DNA of 64,000 nucleotides from Streptomyces sp. KMM 9044 (GCF_024701375.2 NZ_CP113910.1:1922001-1986000), one strand, 5' to 3'; numbered from the stretch's first letter, positions 1 through 9,389 are shown. Notes: a model not told the origin generated them from the sequence alone. Numbers and translations are program-made.

Positions 1-639
1 GAGGTCGTCGCTGGCGATCCGGCCGTGCAGGGTCTGGCGGCCCCGGCCGACCGCCTCCAGGGTCTTGGCGAGGACCGCCTCGAAGGCGCCGAGCTTGACG
101 TCGACGTATGCGTCGGCACTACGGCGCAGGGTCTCCGGGTCGTGGCTGCGCTCGAGGGCGTCCTCGTCCTCGTAGCCCTGCTCGTCGAGTCCGGGGCCGG
201 TGCCGAGCAGCTTCTCGCGGCCGCGGCCGACGGAGCCGAGAGTCTTGGTGAGGACGACCTCGAAGTTGGCGAGCTTGGAGTCGACGTAGTCGTCGGCCTC
301 GGCACGGACCTCTTCGGCCTCCTTGCGGGCCTCGGTGAGAATCCGGTCGGCCTCGGACTGGGAGCGGCGGGCGACCTCGGTGCCGGAGACCAGGGAGCCG
401 CGTTCGGCGTGCGCGCCCTCGATGATCCGCTCGGCCTCCTGGCGGGCCTGCTCGACCATCTGCTCGCGGCCCCCGATGAGTTCCTGGGCCTGGGCGAGGG
501 AGTCGGGCAGCGCCGCGCGCACCTCTTCGAGCATCGAGAGCAGTTCGGCGCGATTGACCACGCACGAGGCCGACATGGGCATCGACCGGGCCCCGGAGAC
601 CAGGTCGACGATCTCGTCCAGCTTCTTCTGCACGTCCAC
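1..639 (-). CDS. DivIVA-like coiled-coil protein, C-terminus cut off by window edge
   Basis: A GTG start at 639 opens a frame that stays open to base 1 (213 codons seen, no stop). The N-terminus reads MDVQKKLDEIVDLVSG, followed by a long Glu/Ala/Arg-rich helical region typical of DivIVA/cell-division-initiation coiled coils of actinobacteria. Two copies of a ~31-residue segment are visible, one beginning DDYVDSKLANFE and one DAYVDVKLGAFE, each ending GRGR(E/Q)-L-G. It lies downstream of coaD on the same strand. A role in polar growth or cell envelope is inferred from fold only. The start is supported by the lack of another in-frame ATG/GTG nearby and a GAGAG stretch upstream. Confidence 0.8.
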   Translation of the reverse strand, partial: MDVQKKLDEIVDLVSGARSMPMSASCVVNRAELLSMLEEVRAALPDSLAQAQELIGGREQMVEQARQEAERIIEGAHAERGSLVSGTEVARRSQSEADRILTEARKEAEEVRAEADDYVDSKLANFEVVLTKTLGSVGRGREKLLGTGPGLDEQGYEDEDALERSHDPETLRRSADAYVDVKLGAFEAVLAKTLEAVGRGRQTLHGRIASDDL

Positions 640-736
640 CGTGTGCTCGCCACTCTCTACAGCTGTGTTGGAGACGGACGCAACGACTGTACGACTCTGG
701 GGCGGGTGGGGAACACCGCCCGGCGGATTACCCGGA

Positions 737-768
737 GGCAGGCCCGCACCCCGGGCCCCGGGCCTGCC
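737..768 (-). terminator. hairpin downstream of coaD
   Basis: The arms GGCAGGCCC (737-745) and GGGCCTGCC (760-768) are perfectly complementary around a 14-base loop. The hairpin lies between the coaD stop and the start of the next gene. No T-tract follows, as is common for Streptomyces terminators. Confidence 0.4.
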
Positions 769-816
769 CGATGCCGTCGCGCGCCCGGATTCCGCGCGGA
801 CGGCACTCGGGCGCTC

Positions 817-1296
817 TCAGTCCTTGCGGAGGCGCTCGGAGAGGACGGAGAGGACCTCCGGGGGCACCAGGTGAGAGACGTCGCCGCCCCAGGTGGCGAC
901 CTCCTTGACCAGGGAGGACGACAGGAAGCTGTAGGTGGGGTTGGTGGGGATGAAGAGGGTCTCCACGCCCGAGAGGCCGTTGTTCATCTGGGCCATCTGC
1001 AGCTCGTAGTCGAAGTCGCTGACCGCGCGCAGGCCCTTGACGATCGCGGGAATGCCGCGCTGCTTGCAGAAGTCGACGAGCAGGCCGTGGAAGGCCTCGA
1101 CCCGGACGTTCCCGTACTCGGCGGTGACCCGGCCGATCAGGTCGATCCGCTCCTCGACCTTGAAGAGGCCCTTCTTGGACTGGTTGATCATCACCGCGAC
1201 GTAGACCTCGTCGTAGAGACTCGAGGCTCGGGCGATGATGTCGAGATGTCCGTTGGTGATCGGGTCGAACGACCCGGGACAGACGGCGCGGCGCAC
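817..1296 (-). CDS. coaD: phosphopantetheine adenylyltransferase
   Basis: CoaD transfers AMP from ATP to 4'-phosphopantetheine, the penultimate step of coenzyme A synthesis, in the cytoplasm. The 159-residue product has the nucleotidyltransferase signature CPGSFDPITNGHLDII near the N-terminus and the family motif YSFLSSSLVKEVA near residue 120. A longer open frame runs upstream to 1419, but GTG at 1296 gives the usual family length and follows a GAGGGA ribosome-binding site. It follows rsmD by 26 bases, so the two are probably co-transcribed, as in many actinobacteria. Confidence 0.95.
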   Translation of the reverse strand: MRRAVCPGSFDPITNGHLDIIARASSLYDEVYVAVMINQSKKGLFKVEERIDLIGRVTAEYGNVRVEAFHGLLVDFCKQRGIPAIVKGLRAVSDFDYELQMAQMNNGLSGVETLFIPTNPTYSFLSSSLVKEVATWGGDVSHLVPPEVLSVLSERLRKD

Positions 1297-1322
1297 TGGT
1301 GATCCCTCGCTCTCCGGTCCGG

Positions 1323-1910
1323 TCATTGTGCGTCTTCGCACGGAGCGGCGGCGCGACCGTACCAAAACGTTCCCTCGCCGTAACGACGGGACCGGAGAGC
1401 TTCGAAGCCGGACGGCCACGCGAACTCCCCGCCTCTGGTGCTGCGCTCCACGGTGACGAGGGCTTCGTCGGCGAGCCAGCCCCCGGTACGGAGTGTGAGC
1501 AGGATCTCGCGCAGATCGTCGTCGGAGACGGCGTACGGGGGGTCGAGGAAGACGACGTCGTACGGCTCGGCCGGCGGGGGCGTGCGGACGACCTGTTCCA
1601 CTTTGCCCGGTCTGACCTCGGCGCCGGGCAGCCCGAGTGCCTTGACGTTGTCCCGGACGGTGCGGACGGCCCGGGTGTCGGCCTCGACGAGGAGGCTGTG
1701 CCCCGCTCCCCGGGACAGGGCCTCCAGACCGACGGCACCGGAACCGGCGTACAGGTCGAGGACGCGCTCGCCGTGCAGCGGGCCGCCGAGGAGGGCCTGC
1801 CAGGTGGAGAACAGTCCTTCGCGCGCCCGGTCGGAGGTGGGGCGGGTGCCGTTGCCCGGCGGTACGCCCAGGCGGCGTCCGCCGGCCAGGCCGGCGATCA
1901 CGCGGGTCAT
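1323..1910 (-). CDS. rsmD: 16S rRNA (guanine966-N2)-methyltransferase RsmD
   Basis: 195 residues. The SAM-binding motif LDLYAGSGAVGLEAL and the catalytic N-methylase motif FLDPPYA are both present, with the N-terminal MTRVIAGLAGGRRL typical of RsmD. It modifies G966 of 16S rRNA during small-subunit assembly. The length matches the family. It sits between recG and coaD, all on the minus strand, an arrangement widely conserved in actinobacteria. Confidence 0.93.
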   Translation of the reverse strand: MTRVIAGLAGGRRLGVPPGNGTRPTSDRAREGLFSTWQALLGGPLHGERVLDLYAGSGAVGLEALSRGAGHSLLVEADTRAVRTVRDNVKALGLPGAEVRPGKVEQVVRTPPPAEPYDVVFLDPPYAVSDDDLREILLTLRTGGWLADEALVTVERSTRGGEFAWPSGFEALRSRRYGEGTFWYGRAAAPCEDAQ

Positions 1911-1926
1911 GTCCTCGTCCTTGTCC

Positions 1927-1965
1927 TTGGCCGTCCTTGGCCGTCCTTGGCCGTCCTTGGCCGTG
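1927..1965. repeat. 10-bp tandem repeat between recG and rsmD
   Basis: About four direct copies of CCTTGGCCGT (10 bp) lie in the 110-bp space between the recG stop and the rsmD start. The repeat is perfect and noncoding; it looks like a slippage-type minisatellite and may vary in length between strains. Confidence 0.8.
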
Positions 1966-2020
1966 CCGGTGTGCCGACCGGTGTGCCGGCCAGTGCCCGG
2001 AGGCCGGCCGTCCCAGTCTG

Positions 2021-4270
2021 TCAGCCCTTCTCCAGGTACTGCTCCCTCTCGTCGTCCAGCAGAGCCGCGAGCGCGGTACGCAGTCCCGGCAGGCTCTTCA
2101 GTTCGGGGTCGGTGGCGACGACCGCGGTGGCCTCCTCACGGGCCTCGGCGATGATCTCCTCGTCGTCGATGACGGCGAGCATGCGCAGGCTGGAGCGGGT
2201 GCCCGACTGGGCCTGGCCCAGGACGTCGCCTTCACGGCGCTGTTCGAGGTCGAGGCGGGAGAGCTCGAAGCCGTCGAGGGTGCCGGCGACCGCGCCGAGC
2301 CGCTGCCGGGCCGGGCTCGCCTCGGGCATCTCGGTGACGAGCAGGCACAGGCCGGGGGCCGAGCCGCGGCCGACCCGGCCGCGCAGCTGGTGGAGCTGGG
2401 AGACACCGAAGCGGTCCGCGTCCGTGATCACCATGACGGTGGCGTTGGGGACGTTGACACCGACCTCGATGACGGTGGTGGCGACCAGGACATCGGTCTC
2501 CCCTGCGGCGAATCGGCGCATGACGGCGTCCTTGTCGTCGGGCTGCATCCTGCCGTGCAGGACCTCCACGCGCAGGCCGCTCAGCGGACCCCTCGCCAGG
2601 TGGCCGGCGACGTCGAGGACGGCGAGCGGCGGACGCTTCTCGGCGTCGTCCCCGGGAGACCCGGGCTTCTTCTTCCCGGCCTTCTTCGGGTCGTCCTCCT
2701 CGTCCCCGATGCGCGGGCAGACCACGTACGCCTGGTGGCCGTTGCCGGCCTCCTCGCGGACCCGTTCCCAGGCGCGGGCCAGGAAGTGGGGTTTGTCGGC
2801 GGCCGGGACGACATGGCTGGCGATGGGTGAGCGGCCGGCCGGGAGCTGGTCGAGGACGGAGGTCTCCAGGTCGCCGAAGACCGTCATCGCGACGGTGCGC
2901 GGGATGGGCGTGGCGGTCATGACGAGCAGGTGCGGGGGCTGTTTGCCCTTGCCGCGCAGGGCGTCGCGCTGTTCGACGCCGAACCGGTGCTGCTCGTCGA
3001 CGACGACCAGGCCCAGGTCGTGGAACTGGACCTTGTCCTCGATCAGCGCGTGCGTGCCGATGACGAGGCCGGCCTCGCCGGTGACCAGGTCGAGCAGGGC
3101 CTGACGGCGGGAGGCCGCGCCCATGGAGCCGGTGAGCAGCACGACCTTGGTGGCGTTCTCCGCCCCGCCCAGCATGCCGCCCTCGGCCAGCTCGCCCATC
3201 ATCTCGGTGACCGAGCGGTGGTGCTGCTGGGCGAGCACCTCGGTGGGCGCCAGCATGGCCGCCTGCCCCCCGGCGTCGACGACGGCGAGCATGGCGCGCA
3301 GGGCGACCAGGGTCTTTCCGCTGCCGACCTCTCCCTGGAGCAGCCGGTGCATCGGGTGTTCGGTGCCGAGGTCGTCGAAGATCTCCTCGGAGACCTTCCG
3401 CTGGCCGTCGGTGAGCGTGAAGGGGAGCCGGTCGTCGAAGGCGGCGAGCAGGCCGTCGGGCCGCGGTCTGCGGGCGACGGCGGGAAGCAGGCCGTCGGCG
3501 TGGCGGCGTCGGGCGAGGGCGACCTGGAGGACGAAGGCCTCGTCCCATTTGAGGCGGGCGCGGGCGTCCTCGATGTCGGCCCTGGTGTGCGGGCGGTGGA
3601 TCTTCAGCAGGGCCTCGGGGAGCGGGACCAGCCCCCGCCCCTCGCGCAGCGGCCCGGGGAGGGGGTCCACGGCGTCCTGGGCGCGGGGCAGGACGGTCTG
3701 GAGCGCCTTGCCGATCTTCCAGGACTCCAGTTTGGCGGTGGCGGGGTAGATCGGGATGAGCGAGCCGGCCCAGGCCTCGACGCTCTCCTCCGGGTCGCCC
3801 CGCAGCAGCTCGTACGCGGGATGGGCGAGTTGGAGGCGACGGTTGAAGACGGAGACCTTGCCGGCGAACATCGCGCGGGTGCCCGGCAGGAGTTCCTTGT
3901 GCGGCTTGTGGACGCCGTGGCCGAAGAAGACCAGCTGGAGCCTGCCGCTGCCGTCCGTGATGGTGACTTCAAGGCGCTGGCCCTTGCCGCGCGGCGCCTT
4001 GGCGGAGGCGAAGGTGTGCAGCCGCGCGTCGGCAACCTGGGCGACCACGGTGGCGTGCTCGTCCATGGGGAGGTCGGCGAGATGGGTGAGCTGGCCGCGC
4101 TCCTCGTACCTGCGGGGATAGTGGTGGAGGAGGTCGCCGACCGTGTGCAGGCCGAGGTGTTCGGCCATCACCTTCGCGGTGGGCGGACCGAGCACCGACT
4201 TCAGCGGCTGTTGCAGTGGTTCTCGCGACGGTTCTTGCAGCGGTTCTTGCAGTGCGGGCACGGGGTCCAT
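2021..4270 (-). CDS. recG: ATP-dependent DNA helicase RecG
   Basis: RecG is a superfamily 2 helicase that remodels stalled replication forks and Holliday junctions. The 749-residue product has an N-terminal OB/wedge region, Walker A GEVGSGKT, the DEQH box in VVVDEQHRFG, TATPIPRT (motif III) and QLRGRVGRG (motif VI). A TTG upstream at 4291 is also in frame, but ATG 4270 gives the usual N-terminus MDPVPAL. Just after the start is a short Glu-Pro-Leu repeat (LQEPLQEPSREPLQQPL), an unusual low-complexity insert. It is divergent from the HSP90-family gene. Confidence 0.95.
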   Translation of the reverse strand: MDPVPALQEPLQEPSREPLQQPLKSVLGPPTAKVMAEHLGLHTVGDLLHHYPRRYEERGQLTHLADLPMDEHATVVAQVADARLHTFASAKAPRGKGQRLEVTITDGSGRLQLVFFGHGVHKPHKELLPGTRAMFAGKVSVFNRRLQLAHPAYELLRGDPEESVEAWAGSLIPIYPATAKLESWKIGKALQTVLPRAQDAVDPLPGPLREGRGLVPLPEALLKIHRPHTRADIEDARARLKWDEAFVLQVALARRRHADGLLPAVARRPRPDGLLAAFDDRLPFTLTDGQRKVSEEIFDDLGTEHPMHRLLQGEVGSGKTLVALRAMLAVVDAGGQAAMLAPTEVLAQQHHRSVTEMMGELAEGGMLGGAENATKVVLLTGSMGAASRRQALLDLVTGEAGLVIGTHALIEDKVQFHDLGLVVVDEQHRFGVEQRDALRGKGKQPPHLLVMTATPIPRTVAMTVFGDLETSVLDQLPAGRSPIASHVVPAADKPHFLARAWERVREEAGNGHQAYVVCPRIGDEEDDPKKAGKKKPGSPGDDAEKRPPLAVLDVAGHLARGPLSGLRVEVLHGRMQPDDKDAVMRRFAAGETDVLVATTVIEVGVNVPNATVMVITDADRFGVSQLHQLRGRVGRGSAPGLCLLVTEMPEASPARQRLGAVAGTLDGFELSRLDLEQRREGDVLGQAQSGTRSSLRMLAVIDDEEIIAEAREEATAVVATDPELKSLPGLRTALAALLDDEREQYLEKG

Positions 4271-4460
4271 TGCACACCACCGCACCGACAAAGCGGGAAC
4301 ACCTGTGCCTCGGCGCCTTCCGAAAGATCGGGAATTCCCTGGTCAGCGGAGTCTTCCGGGCTCTAGGATGACGCGCCAACGCCCCGCCGCCCCCGCGGTC
4401 ACCGCCTCACCGGGACCGCCCGACCCCGCGCCGTCAAGAGCCCTCACCGGCGCCGTGACG

Positions 4461-6317
4461 ATGGACTCCCAGATCTCTCAGGCATCCCAGGCATCCCAGG
4501 CATCCGGCTCACCTCAGCCGCCTCATACCTTCCAGGTCGATCTCCGCGGCCTGGTGGACCTGCTCTCCCACCACCTCTACTCCAGTCCCAAGGTGTATCT
4601 GCGCGAGCTGCTGCAGAACGCGGTGGACGCCGTCACCGCCCGCCGCGCCGAGGACCCGGACGCCCCGGCGCACGTGCGGCTGTCCGTGGAGACGGGCGGA
4701 CTGCGGGTGGAGGACACCGGCGTCGGCCTCACCGAGGCGGACGTGCACGACCTGCTCGCCACCATCGGGCGCAGTTCCAAGCGTGCCGAGGGCCTGCAGG
4801 AGGCCCGCTCCGACTTCCTCGGACAGTTCGGCATCGGGCTGCTCGCCTGCTTCGTGGTGGCCGAGCGGATCCGCGTCGTCAGCCGCAGTGCGCGGACGCC
4901 GAAGGCGCCGCCCGTGGAGTGGACCGCGCGCGACGACGGTTCGTACACCGTGCGGACGCTGCCCGACGCGGCGCGGCCCGAGCCGGGCACCACCGTGCAC
5001 CTGGTGGCGCGGACCGGGTCCGCCGAGTGGCTGGCCGAGGAGCGGGTGCTCTCACTGGCCCGTGACTTCGGCTCGCTGCTGCCGTACGACGTACGGGTGG
5101 GCGGGGAGACGGTCACCGAACTCCCCGCGCCCTGGGACCGCGCGTATCCGAGCCCCGCCGCCCGCAGGGTGGCGCTGGCCCGGCACTGTCACGACCTGTT
5201 CGGCTTCACCCCGCTGGACTCCATCGAACTGGACGTGCCGCTGGCCGGGGTGCGCGGAGTGGCGTACGTGCTGCCGTCGGCGGTCAGCCCGGCCCGGCGC
5301 GCGGGGCACCGCGTGCACCTGAAGGGCATGCTGCTGACCGAGCGGGCCGAACAGCTGCTGCCCGACTGGGCGTTCTTCGCGCGCTGCGTCCTGGACACGG
5401 ACAGCCTGCGGCCCACGGCCTCGCGCGAGTCCCTGTACGAGGACGAGACGCTGGCCGGGGTCCGCGAGGCGCTGGGCGAGCGGATCCGCGGCTGGCTGAC
5501 CGGGCTGGCCGCCGGTGACCCGGAGCACCTTGCGGCGTTCCTGTCGGTGCACCACCTGGGTGTGAAGGCGCTCGCGCGGCACGACCGGGAGATGCTGCGC
5601 ACGATGCTGCCCTGGCTGCCGTTCGAGACGACGGACGGGCGGCTGTCCCTGGAGGAGTTCGCGCAACGGCACCCGGTGGTGCACTTCACGCGCACGGTCG
5701 AGGAGTACCGGCAGGTCGCGCCGATCGCGTCCGCGCAGGGCATCGGCGTGGTCAACGGCGGTTACACGTACGACAGCGAGCTGGTCGAGGCGCTGCCGGC
5801 GGTGCGGCCGGGCAGCGTGGTCGCCGAGCTGGACGCGGACACCGTCACCGCCCATCTGGACGCGGTGGACCCGGCCGAGGAGCTGGCCCTGTCGGGCTTC
5901 CTGGCCGCCGCACGGGCCAGGCTGGATCCGCTGGGCTGCGACGTGGTCCTGCGCGCGTTCCACCCGCTGTCGGTGCCCGCGCTGCACCTGGACGACCGTG
6001 AGTCCCGGCACGAGCAGGCGCGCGCCGAGGCGGAGTCGGGGGCCGACGACCTGTGGGCGGGCGTTCTCGGCTCGCTGCGCGGCAGCGCCCCGCGGGCGCG
6101 TCTGGTGCTCAACCATCTCAACCCGCTGGTGCGGCGCATCAGTTCGCTTGGGGAGACCGAACTCATCGGTACCGCAGTCGAGTCCCTGTACGGGCAGGCG
6201 CTGCTCATGGCGCAGCGGCAGCTGCGGCCGACCGACTCGGCGTTGCTCAACCGCGCGTTCCTCGGCCTGCTGGAGTGGGCCACCCACGACGACTCCACGG
6301 GGGGCTCCGGCCGATGA
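4461..6317 (+). CDS. HSP90-family ATPase/chaperone
   Basis: 618 residues, with a GHKL ATPase domain at the N-terminus: N-box ELLQNAVDA (Glu49, Asn53), DTGVGL around residue 85, and the lid/G2 motif GQFGIGLLACF around 121. These match HtpG/HSP90. The middle and C-terminal regions are present but divergent. The first 15 residues contain a QAS triplet repeat. Upstream in-frame starts (ATG 4368, GTG 4455) cannot be excluded; ATG 4461 starts just before the conserved domain, and no strong ribosome-binding site settles the choice. Its stop overlaps the next gene (ATGA), so the two form an operon and probably work together. A role as a dedicated chaperone is inferred. Confidence 0.85.
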   Translation: MDSQISQASQASQASGSPQPPHTFQVDLRGLVDLLSHHLYSSPKVYLRELLQNAVDAVTARRAEDPDAPAHVRLSVETGGLRVEDTGVGLTEADVHDLLATIGRSSKRAEGLQEARSDFLGQFGIGLLACFVVAERIRVVSRSARTPKAPPVEWTARDDGSYTVRTLPDAARPEPGTTVHLVARTGSAEWLAEERVLSLARDFGSLLPYDVRVGGETVTELPAPWDRAYPSPAARRVALARHCHDLFGFTPLDSIELDVPLAGVRGVAYVLPSAVSPARRAGHRVHLKGMLLTERAEQLLPDWAFFARCVLDTDSLRPTASRESLYEDETLAGVREALGERIRGWLTGLAAGDPEHLAAFLSVHHLGVKALARHDREMLRTMLPWLPFETTDGRLSLEEFAQRHPVVHFTRTVEEYRQVAPIASAQGIGVVNGGYTYDSELVEALPAVRPGSVVAELDADTVTAHLDAVDPAEELALSGFLAAARARLDPLGCDVVLRAFHPLSVPALHLDDRESRHEQARAEAESGADDLWAGVLGSLRGSAPRARLVLNHLNPLVRRISSLGETELIGTAVESLYGQALLMAQRQLRPTDSALLNRAFLGLLEWATHDDSTGGSGR

Positions 6318-9300
6318 GCTCGATCACCGATTTCGATTCCCTGCGCCACGCGATGGGTGAGAACTCCGAGCAGCCGGAGGGACCGGCGCGCAACGCGCGC
6401 GCGGAGCACCTGCTGCTCGAGGCCGAGAAGCTGAACATCCCGCTCGCCGTGATCGAGGCGCTCGGGCACCAGCTGAAGGTGTACAACTACAGCTCGGAGA
6501 AGGGAAAAATGTTCGTCCCCTTCGCGCGGCTGCTGCGTATGTGGGACGAACGCCCCGAGGACTTCGACGCGTACGAGACGCATTCGCTGCACTGGGTCTT
6601 CAAGTGGATGTCGGCCGGCATGCTCGACCAGCCGCACATCCCGCTCACCTCGGTCGAGAAGTGGCTCGGCGAGATGGAGCGCCGCTACCGGCTGGCCGGT
6701 CATTCCGAACGGGCGGTGCGCAGCGCCGAGTTCAGTGTGGCCGCGCACGTGGGGGACATGCCGCGGGCCGAGCGGGCGTACGCCGCGTGGCTGGCCGCCG
6801 ACCGGGACACCATGGCCGACTGCCATGCGTGCGAGCTGCACGGGCAGGGCTGGTGGCAGGCGCAGAACGGACGGGACGCGGAGGCTCTCGAGCTGTGGCG
6901 GCCGGTCCTGGAGGGCGAGTTCACCTGCGCCCACGAACCGCACACGGTCCTGGCGTCCTCCCTGCTCTCCCTGCTGCGGCTGGACCGCGTGGACGAGGCG
7001 CGCGCCCACCATCTGCGCGGTTTCCGGCTGGTCCGGCCCATGGAGAGCATGCGCGGCGCGTACGCGGACCATGTGGAGTTCTGCGCGCTGAGCGGCAACG
7101 AGGCGCGCGCCCTGGAACTGCTCGCGGAGCGGCCCGCCTACTTCACCGACGAGGGGCATCCGCGCAGCAAGCTGGACTTCCTGAGCGTGGTGACGCTGCT
7201 CATGGACCGGCTGACCGGGCTCGGCCTGGGCGGCAGCCAGGTCCCCGGGCCGGCCGGGCGGACCTGGACCGCCGCGGAACTGGCCCCGCACGCGCGGGCC
7301 CGGGCGCTGGCTCTGGCGGCCCGTTTCGACGAGCGCAACGGCACGGAGTACGTCAGCGAGCGGGCCCGCGCGCGGATGGCGCGCCGCCCGCTGGTGGACC
7401 GGCTGCCGCTCGGCGTACGGCCGTCGGGCGCGTCCCTTGTACCGCCGCCCGGGGGCCCGGTACGGCCCGTGGCGCCGGGTGCCGGGATGTCGGCGGCAGC
7501 CGGCCCGGAGCCCTCCGGCGATTCCGCGCCGCCCACCCTGCCCGCGCTGCTTGTCGAGGCGCGGCGGATGTCGGACACCCTGCAACCGCACGCCGTGGAG
7601 GCGTGGGCGGCGGTGGCGCGCGCCGCGCACGAGGCCGAGGCGGCGGGGAACGACGCCGCCCTGGCGGCCCGTGACCGCGCGGAGGTCGCCGACCACGAGG
7701 CGATGGCGCTCGGCCCCGAGGCCACCGACCTCTTCGAGCGGGCCGCCGAGTTGTACGCGGAGGCGGGCGACCCCGGGGAGGCCCTGGCCGCACGCGCGCG
7801 TGCGGCGTACGTCCATGCGCTGGCGGGCCGGGTGGACGAGGCGCTGACGGCGGTGGCCGGACCGCACGAGGAGATCCTCGCGCTGTACGCCGCCGGCGGT
7901 ACGGGCCTGCGGCAGACGGCGTCCGTACTGACGGCGCGGGCGCGGATCCTGACCCGGCGGATGCGCGCCGCCGGTGAGGACCGTGAGGACGCCGTCCTGG
8001 AGGAGGCCGTGACCGCCGTACGCGCGGTGCTGACGTTCGTGGAGGGGCACACCGGCGAGGACGTACGGCTCGCCGCGCGGGCCGCCGAGGCGCAGGCGAT
8101 GCTCGGCGAGCTGGCGGGGCTCTCCGGGGACGTGGAGGGTGCCGCGGAGCTGTCCGCGCGGGCCGCCGAGGCGTTCGTCGCGGCGGGGCTGCCGTGGTTC
8201 GCGGTGGAGTACGAGGCCCGGCTGGCGCAGCTCGCCCACCATCTCGGCGACGTCGACGGCGCCGAACGGGCGTTGCGGGCAACTCTGGAGCACGGCGGGC
8301 CGTATCTGGAGCCGGCCGGGCGGGCACAGCTCCATCTGCAGCTCGCCGAGGTGACCGGCGGGCGGGGGCGGGTGGCTCAGGCCGCGGACCACGCCCTGGA
8401 GGCGGCGCACTGGGCCGACGAGGCGGGCGAGGGAGCGACGCTGGGCGCCTGGGCGCGGCATCAGCTCGGCGGTTTCCTGCTGCAGCGCGGGCGGTGGGCC
8501 GAGGCGGCCGAGGTGCTGGAGTCCGTCCTGCCCGACGTGACGGCCGATACGCACGGGGAGGGAGCGGTCGTCCAGACGCTGTGGTGGCTCGGGGACTGCC
8601 TCGGTGAGCTGGGCGAGCACCGGTCCGCCGCCGAGCGGCGGTTGCAGGCCGCCGAGATCGCCCGGCACTGGCCGGAGCAGCAGGACCACGCGACGCTGGC
8701 CCATCTGGCCGCGGCCAGTCTGGAGCAGGCGGGCCTGTCCGAGGAGGCGGAGCGGGCCTTCGCCCGTGCGGGCGAGCTGTGGCGCACGGTCGGCGACGTA
8801 CCCGGACTGGTGCGCTCGTTGCGCGCCCGCGCGTGGCTCCTGCTGCGTGCGGAGGCAGGTCCCGACGGGGCACGCGCGCTGATGGCGGACGCGGTCGAGG
8901 AGTGCGGGGCGGCGGTGGCCGCGGCCCCGGACGACGGGACCCGCGTGCATCTCACCGCCGAACTCGGCCATACCTACCGGCAGTTCGCGGACCTGCTGGT
9001 GCGGGCGGCGGACGGCGGGACCGCTGACGACGACGGGAGGGCCCTGCTCGAGGAGGCGGTGGCCACGCTGGACCGGGCGATCGCCGTGTTCGCCCCGCTG
9101 GGCCCGGACGCCATCGAGGACCGTTCCCGGGCCGAACTGGCCGCGGCCCGGCTGGAGGCCGACCTGGGCCGTCCCGCTGCCGCGACGGCCCGCGCGCGTG
9201 CCGTCCTGACCGCCCACGGGAAGGCCCCCGAGGGGGACGAGGCGGCCCAGACCCTGCGCGCCCGGGCGGAACACCTTCTGAGCACCGTCACGGAGAAGAA

Positions 9301-9343
9301 GGAGACGAGGACGGAGGGGAAGCAGGAACGGGCGAAGGACTGA
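6314..9343 (+). CDS. large helical (TPR-like) repeat protein, partner of the HSP90-family gene
   Basis: 1009 residues starting at an ATG that overlaps the preceding stop by 4 bases. The sequence is almost entirely Ala/Glu/Leu/Arg-rich helical pairs with TPR-type spacing, for example LFERAAELYAEAGDPGEALA and LGDCLGELGEHRSAAERRLQ. An Ala/Pro/Gly-rich linker near residues 375-410 separates an N-terminal module (about 1-370) from the C-terminal repeat array (about 415-1000). No catalytic motif, signal peptide or membrane segment is seen. TPR proteins are common HSP90 co-chaperones or client scaffolds, which fits the operon; the actual clients are unknown. Confidence 0.85.
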   Translation: MSSITDFDSLRHAMGENSEQPEGPARNARAEHLLLEAEKLNIPLAVIEALGHQLKVYNYSSEKGKMFVPFARLLRMWDERPEDFDAYETHSLHWVFKWMSAGMLDQPHIPLTSVEKWLGEMERRYRLAGHSERAVRSAEFSVAAHVGDMPRAERAYAAWLAADRDTMADCHACELHGQGWWQAQNGRDAEALELWRPVLEGEFTCAHEPHTVLASSLLSLLRLDRVDEARAHHLRGFRLVRPMESMRGAYADHVEFCALSGNEARALELLAERPAYFTDEGHPRSKLDFLSVVTLLMDRLTGLGLGGSQVPGPAGRTWTAAELAPHARARALALAARFDERNGTEYVSERARARMARRPLVDRLPLGVRPSGASLVPPPGGPVRPVAPGAGMSAAAGPEPSGDSAPPTLPALLVEARRMSDTLQPHAVEAWAAVARAAHEAEAAGNDAALAARDRAEVADHEAMALGPEATDLFERAAELYAEAGDPGEALAARARAAYVHALAGRVDEALTAVAGPHEEILALYAAGGTGLRQTASVLTARARILTRRMRAAGEDREDAVLEEAVTAVRAVLTFVEGHTGEDVRLAARAAEAQAMLGELAGLSGDVEGAAELSARAAEAFVAAGLPWFAVEYEARLAQLAHHLGDVDGAERALRATLEHGGPYLEPAGRAQLHLQLAEVTGGRGRVAQAADHALEAAHWADEAGEGATLGAWARHQLGGFLLQRGRWAEAAEVLESVLPDVTADTHGEGAVVQTLWWLGDCLGELGEHRSAAERRLQAAEIARHWPEQQDHATLAHLAAASLEQAGLSEEAERAFARAGELWRTVGDVPGLVRSLRARAWLLLRAEAGPDGARALMADAVEECGAAVAAAPDDGTRVHLTAELGHTYRQFADLLVRAADGGTADDDGRALLEEAVATLDRAIAVFAPLGPDAIEDRSRAELAAARLEADLGRPAAATARARAVLTAHGKAPEGDEAAQTLRARAEHLLSTVTEKKETRTEGKQERAKD

Positions 9344-9360
9344 CCCGGGCCGGACCTGCC

Positions 9361-9389
9361 GGGCGGCGGCCGCGAGAGCCGGGCCGCCC
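9361..9389. terminator. convergent terminator candidate
   Basis: GGGCGGC (9361-9367) and GCCGCCC (9383-9389) can pair in the short space between the convergent stops of the repeat-protein gene and the DAK-domain gene. It is a GC-only stem without a T-tract. Confidence 0.35.

Noticed and set aside
4271..4291. TTG start for RecG at 4291
   Set aside because: It adds SVRWCA before the usual MDPVPAL; ATG 4270 gives the family-like N-terminus.
5762..9274. Open frame of 1170 codons on the minus strand opposite the HSP90/repeat-protein genes
   Set aside because: The composition is Arg/Gly/Pro/Gln-rich with no domain; it is the antisense of two well-supported genes. Such shadow frames are expected at this GC content.
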